This document shows positions 61,701 through 64,000 of a DNA stretch of 64,000 nucleotides, one piece after another. Position 1 is the stretch's first letter. Every line of letters begins with the position of its first letter. This DNA comes from Styela clava (Eukaryota; Chordata; Ascidiacea; Stolidobranchia; Styelidae): assembly GCF_964204865.1 (NCBI RefSeq), contig NC_135257.1, positions 1,922,001 to 1,986,000 of the forward strand. The letters run 5' to 3'. The notes under the pieces are model-generated. The model had not been told where the DNA came from. It saw nothing but the letters and a program-made list of their open reading frames with translations, and did no database searches. A program made the position numbers and the translations under genes.

Positions 61701-64000
61701 CGCGTGGCCCGATGGAATTATCCTCTACTAGATTCAAACCTGCACCTACAAATACCATCGCGGTGCGATGTCAATCACGTTCTTTGTGATTCCCAGTACG
61801 AGCAGAGCCAAATGACTTTATTTTATTCTGCTCCACATCCAAATATAATTTCATATCTTTAGCCAGCAGTTCAGCGTGCACCAGATGTCATTGGAATCGG
61901 GGTTGAGAAGTGTGGAACAGGGGCTCTTAGGTCTTTACTTCGTATGCATCCGATGATCAAAGTAGCACCCAAAGAACCCCACTTCTTTGAACGACCGTAT
62001 TTATACAAACTGGGCCTGAAAGCATACACGTAAAATTTTTTTCATTGTAATTAATTTTTATGGTGACTGTTCGAACCTGAAACGATTATTTTATGCGATA
62101 TGGGATTATTGGGCGAAAGAAAGTTTAGAACAACTTTTAAATCAAATTAATTTCATGAACATCTGTAATGCCAGACGAATAAAAATTAAATACAATTTTT
62201 AACGTCATATGTATAAGGCAGACTCGAATCCGAACTCTATACCATTAAACGTCGTTTTGACTTAAAACTATGACTTAGGTTGAGGAAACGTGATTTTTTT
62301 CGTTGACAATGTTTTTTCAGTGAAAATGTTTATACCACTTTTAATATTATATCAATTAAAGTTTGAGTTATTGCCCCATTTTTAGCAGTGAATATATATA
62401 TATATAAGAATTTCCTGGGAAAATAAACTGGATTTTTGAATCAACAAACACATGTTGATGACACCATTTTATAGATTTGTCAATTCACGCCAAGCATTCC
62501 ACTTCAAAATATTTTTCCAACACTGTCTAATGTTTCAATAATCATCCCAAAGTCGAGAGCTTGTTTGGGCATGGATTTGCTGGTCTAAGGACACCACTAA
62601 ATTAAATCATAGACGTGACGTATTAGATTATAAACCAAAACATATCGAGGCAAAGGCCTTATTGATATGTGTATCAAACAAACCGTCAACTAATTTAAAA
62701 TATTTTTGTTTAGACCTATGTTGGCCAAAGTTTTACCTCATGAAATATCATTTGAAAAAACACCGGCCTACTTCAACTGGAGACTCACGGTACCAGAACG
62801 TCTTCGGGAACTTGTTCCTAAAGCCAAACTTTTACTTGTTTTGTGCGATCCTACCAAACGAACATATTCCGATTATTTCCAGGAGGTAAAATTCTATCGA
62901 CTCATATTGTATTTTCCCGTGATGCTTCTGAATCGAGCACCTCTAGTTGTACATAGACATTTCAGTTTTTGTTTTTAGAATTCCAGTCCATTTGGGGGGA
63001 ATTACTGTCTTATTGTTATATTCTTTATTGTCTCGTTAACACTATAGTTATTGTTGCAAGACATTTAGAAGAATGCTGCTTAGCGTGAAAAAATTATAGA
63101 TTTGACATTAGTGTTTAAACTTTTGCTTTGGTATTGAAGAAGTTCATTTACTTTAATACGACTGCTATTTTAAATTAATTTTTTTCAAAGTTTGCTTTTC
63201 AGATTTTCCCCACAACATGTAAAAAAAGCATGGCCGGGTCCTTATGATTTCAGTAATACATTTTGATGTAATACATTTTATAACAGACATTGATGCATAA
63301 TCTTGAAGAAAAAACAACTTTTGAACAAATGGTTGATGACCTTCTTCTCTACTCCGCCAATTTAACTGCAAAAATGAATGAAAGCGAATCGGAGATGGTG
63401 TATATTGAGCAGTTATTTGAAAAAAACAGTACTAACCATATACTAACAACTGGATTGTATTACTATCATTTACTAAGGTAGTAGATATTTTTATTTTAGT
63501 TGTTGTTGTTATTGTTTGTATTTTTCATCTTGTTTCTCCTCAACTACAGGACCTATATCTTTGCAATTTTCAGTGTTATAAACTGTTGGTAAGCTATTAC
63601 TTTTAGTTTAGAATAATGGAAACGACGATTCCATTCTGTCAAGCGTGACGTTATACTTTTGCGAACTCCGTGCTATACTCCGTATTGGTCGCGTCGGCTT
63701 TCGACACTGCCGTTAGTTATTGGACCTTCTGTCAGTATATTTGAGCTTTGCTCTTTCTTTTTTTTTGAGGTTTTATTCTCAGCCCCAATAAAGATGAAAA
63801 CTTAATATAATGCAGGACTATTTTATTTCGTTTCGACAATCGTGACGCATCGATGAATATGCAAACCATCGTAAGCAGTTTGACACTATTCTACTGAAAT
63901 TATTTTCAATATTTTTATCAGATGGTATAAAGTGTTCAACAACAGTGATATATACATCGTAGACGGTGAGGAACTTATAGCTAATCCTGCTAAAGTCATA
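58757..64000 (+). CDS. heparan sulfate 3-O-sulfotransferase-like gene, 3' partial
   Basis: Exons in the window: 58757-58919, 60544-60668, 61863-62029, 62714-62885, 63287-63477 and 63922 to beyond the edge. Phases are continuous. The protein starts MAFSLVQRLK, with a membrane helix at about 23-40 (type II Golgi topology) and a charged, probably helical stem segment in exon 2. The sulfotransferase domain starts at about 103: K112 and GTGAL of the PAPS loop, E134-PHFF at the position of the family's catalytic Glu, EKTPAYF at 166-172, LCDPTKRTYSDY at 195-206, then GLYYYHL and VDGEELIANP. The family usually has Arg where Cys196 stands (LR.P..R..S.Y, binding the PAPS 3'-phosphate); Ser204 is kept. 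No frameshift is seen. The remaining C-terminal exon, present in the minus copy, lies outside the window. Confidence 0.85.
59068..60214 (+). mobile_element. 1147-bp hAT-like element in intron 1 of the plus sulfotransferase
   Basis: The ends CAGTGATTCCCAACC and GTTTGGGAAACACTG are inverted repeats (13 of 15), with GCGGACC motifs near both ends. The flanks carry a perfect 8-bp target duplication TCATAGTG (59060-59067, 60215-60222). The other palindrome arm has the uninterrupted site with a single TCATAGTC (complement of 55319-55326), proving insertion after the duplication. Short internal frames do not form a transposase. A deleted relative lies at 655-917. Confidence 0.92.

Larger units (their letters stand above)
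58350..64000 (+). repeat. right arm of a large imperfect palindrome
   Basis: Inverted homologue of 49810-56140, interrupted by the younger hAT element at 59068-60214. It reaches the window edge, so the true outer boundary is not visible. Confidence 0.85.

Overview
The window is eukaryotic: AT-rich DNA carrying multi-exon genes with GT-AG introns, type II membrane anchors, EGF/SEA domains and a Golgi-type sulfotransferase, in a background of hAT-like transposons, a MITE and a tRNA-derived SINE. The intron sizes and the family mix (membrane serine proteases, EGF-SEA mucin, expanded 3-O-sulfotransferases) fit an invertebrate, plausibly a tunicate. That placement is inference; no single sequence here proves it. 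All exon models were read by eye from splice sites, phase continuity and paralogue comparison. For the complete genes the exon lengths sum to a multiple of three.

Layout. (1) 1.5-19.8 kb: a tandem array of three same-strand trypsin-like serine protease genes. The first (1560-7541, 702 aa) and third (13080-19820, 840 aa) encode type II transmembrane proteases with an unusual Tyr/Gly/Ser-rich repetitive stem between the anchor and the catalytic domain. They share an 11-coding-exon structure with identical phases. The middle copy (9925-11442) keeps only the protease exons and is broken by several frameshifts. (2) 19.8-28.5 kb: about 8.7 kb with no supportable gene. (3) 28.5-47.3 kb: a giant transmembrane mucin (about 4662 aa). 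Its first coding exon is about 12.8 kb and encodes Thr/Ser repeats, including about 39 units of roughly 210 nt and a 1458-nt higher-order repeat. It is followed by EGF, SEA (with a G-S-V-I-V self-cleavage motif), two EGF-like domains, a membrane helix and a cytoplasmic tail. (4) 49.2-64 kb: a large imperfect palindrome. Two heparan-sulfate-3-O-sulfotransferase-like genes lie head to head (49238-55665 on minus; 58757 to beyond the window on plus). Homology extends through introns and upstream DNA. The minus copy has lost the ancestral start codon and carries a one-base frameshift. The plus copy is intact as far as the window shows.

Mobile elements date the rearrangements. A hAT-like element with a perfect 8-bp target duplication sits in intron 1 of the plus sulfotransferase, while the other arm keeps the empty site. 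A 17-bp-TIR MITE and a SINE are found only in the minus arm. Two further hAT-like elements lie in protease introns and one sits at the centre of the palindrome.

Together the genes suggest a cell-surface or extracellular-matrix theme: membrane-tethered proteases, a shed-able membrane mucin and glycosaminoglycan sulfation. Nothing in the sequence shows that they act in one pathway. The most unusual items are the Tyr-Gly-Ser-stem membrane proteases and the higher-order repeat structure of the mucin exon.
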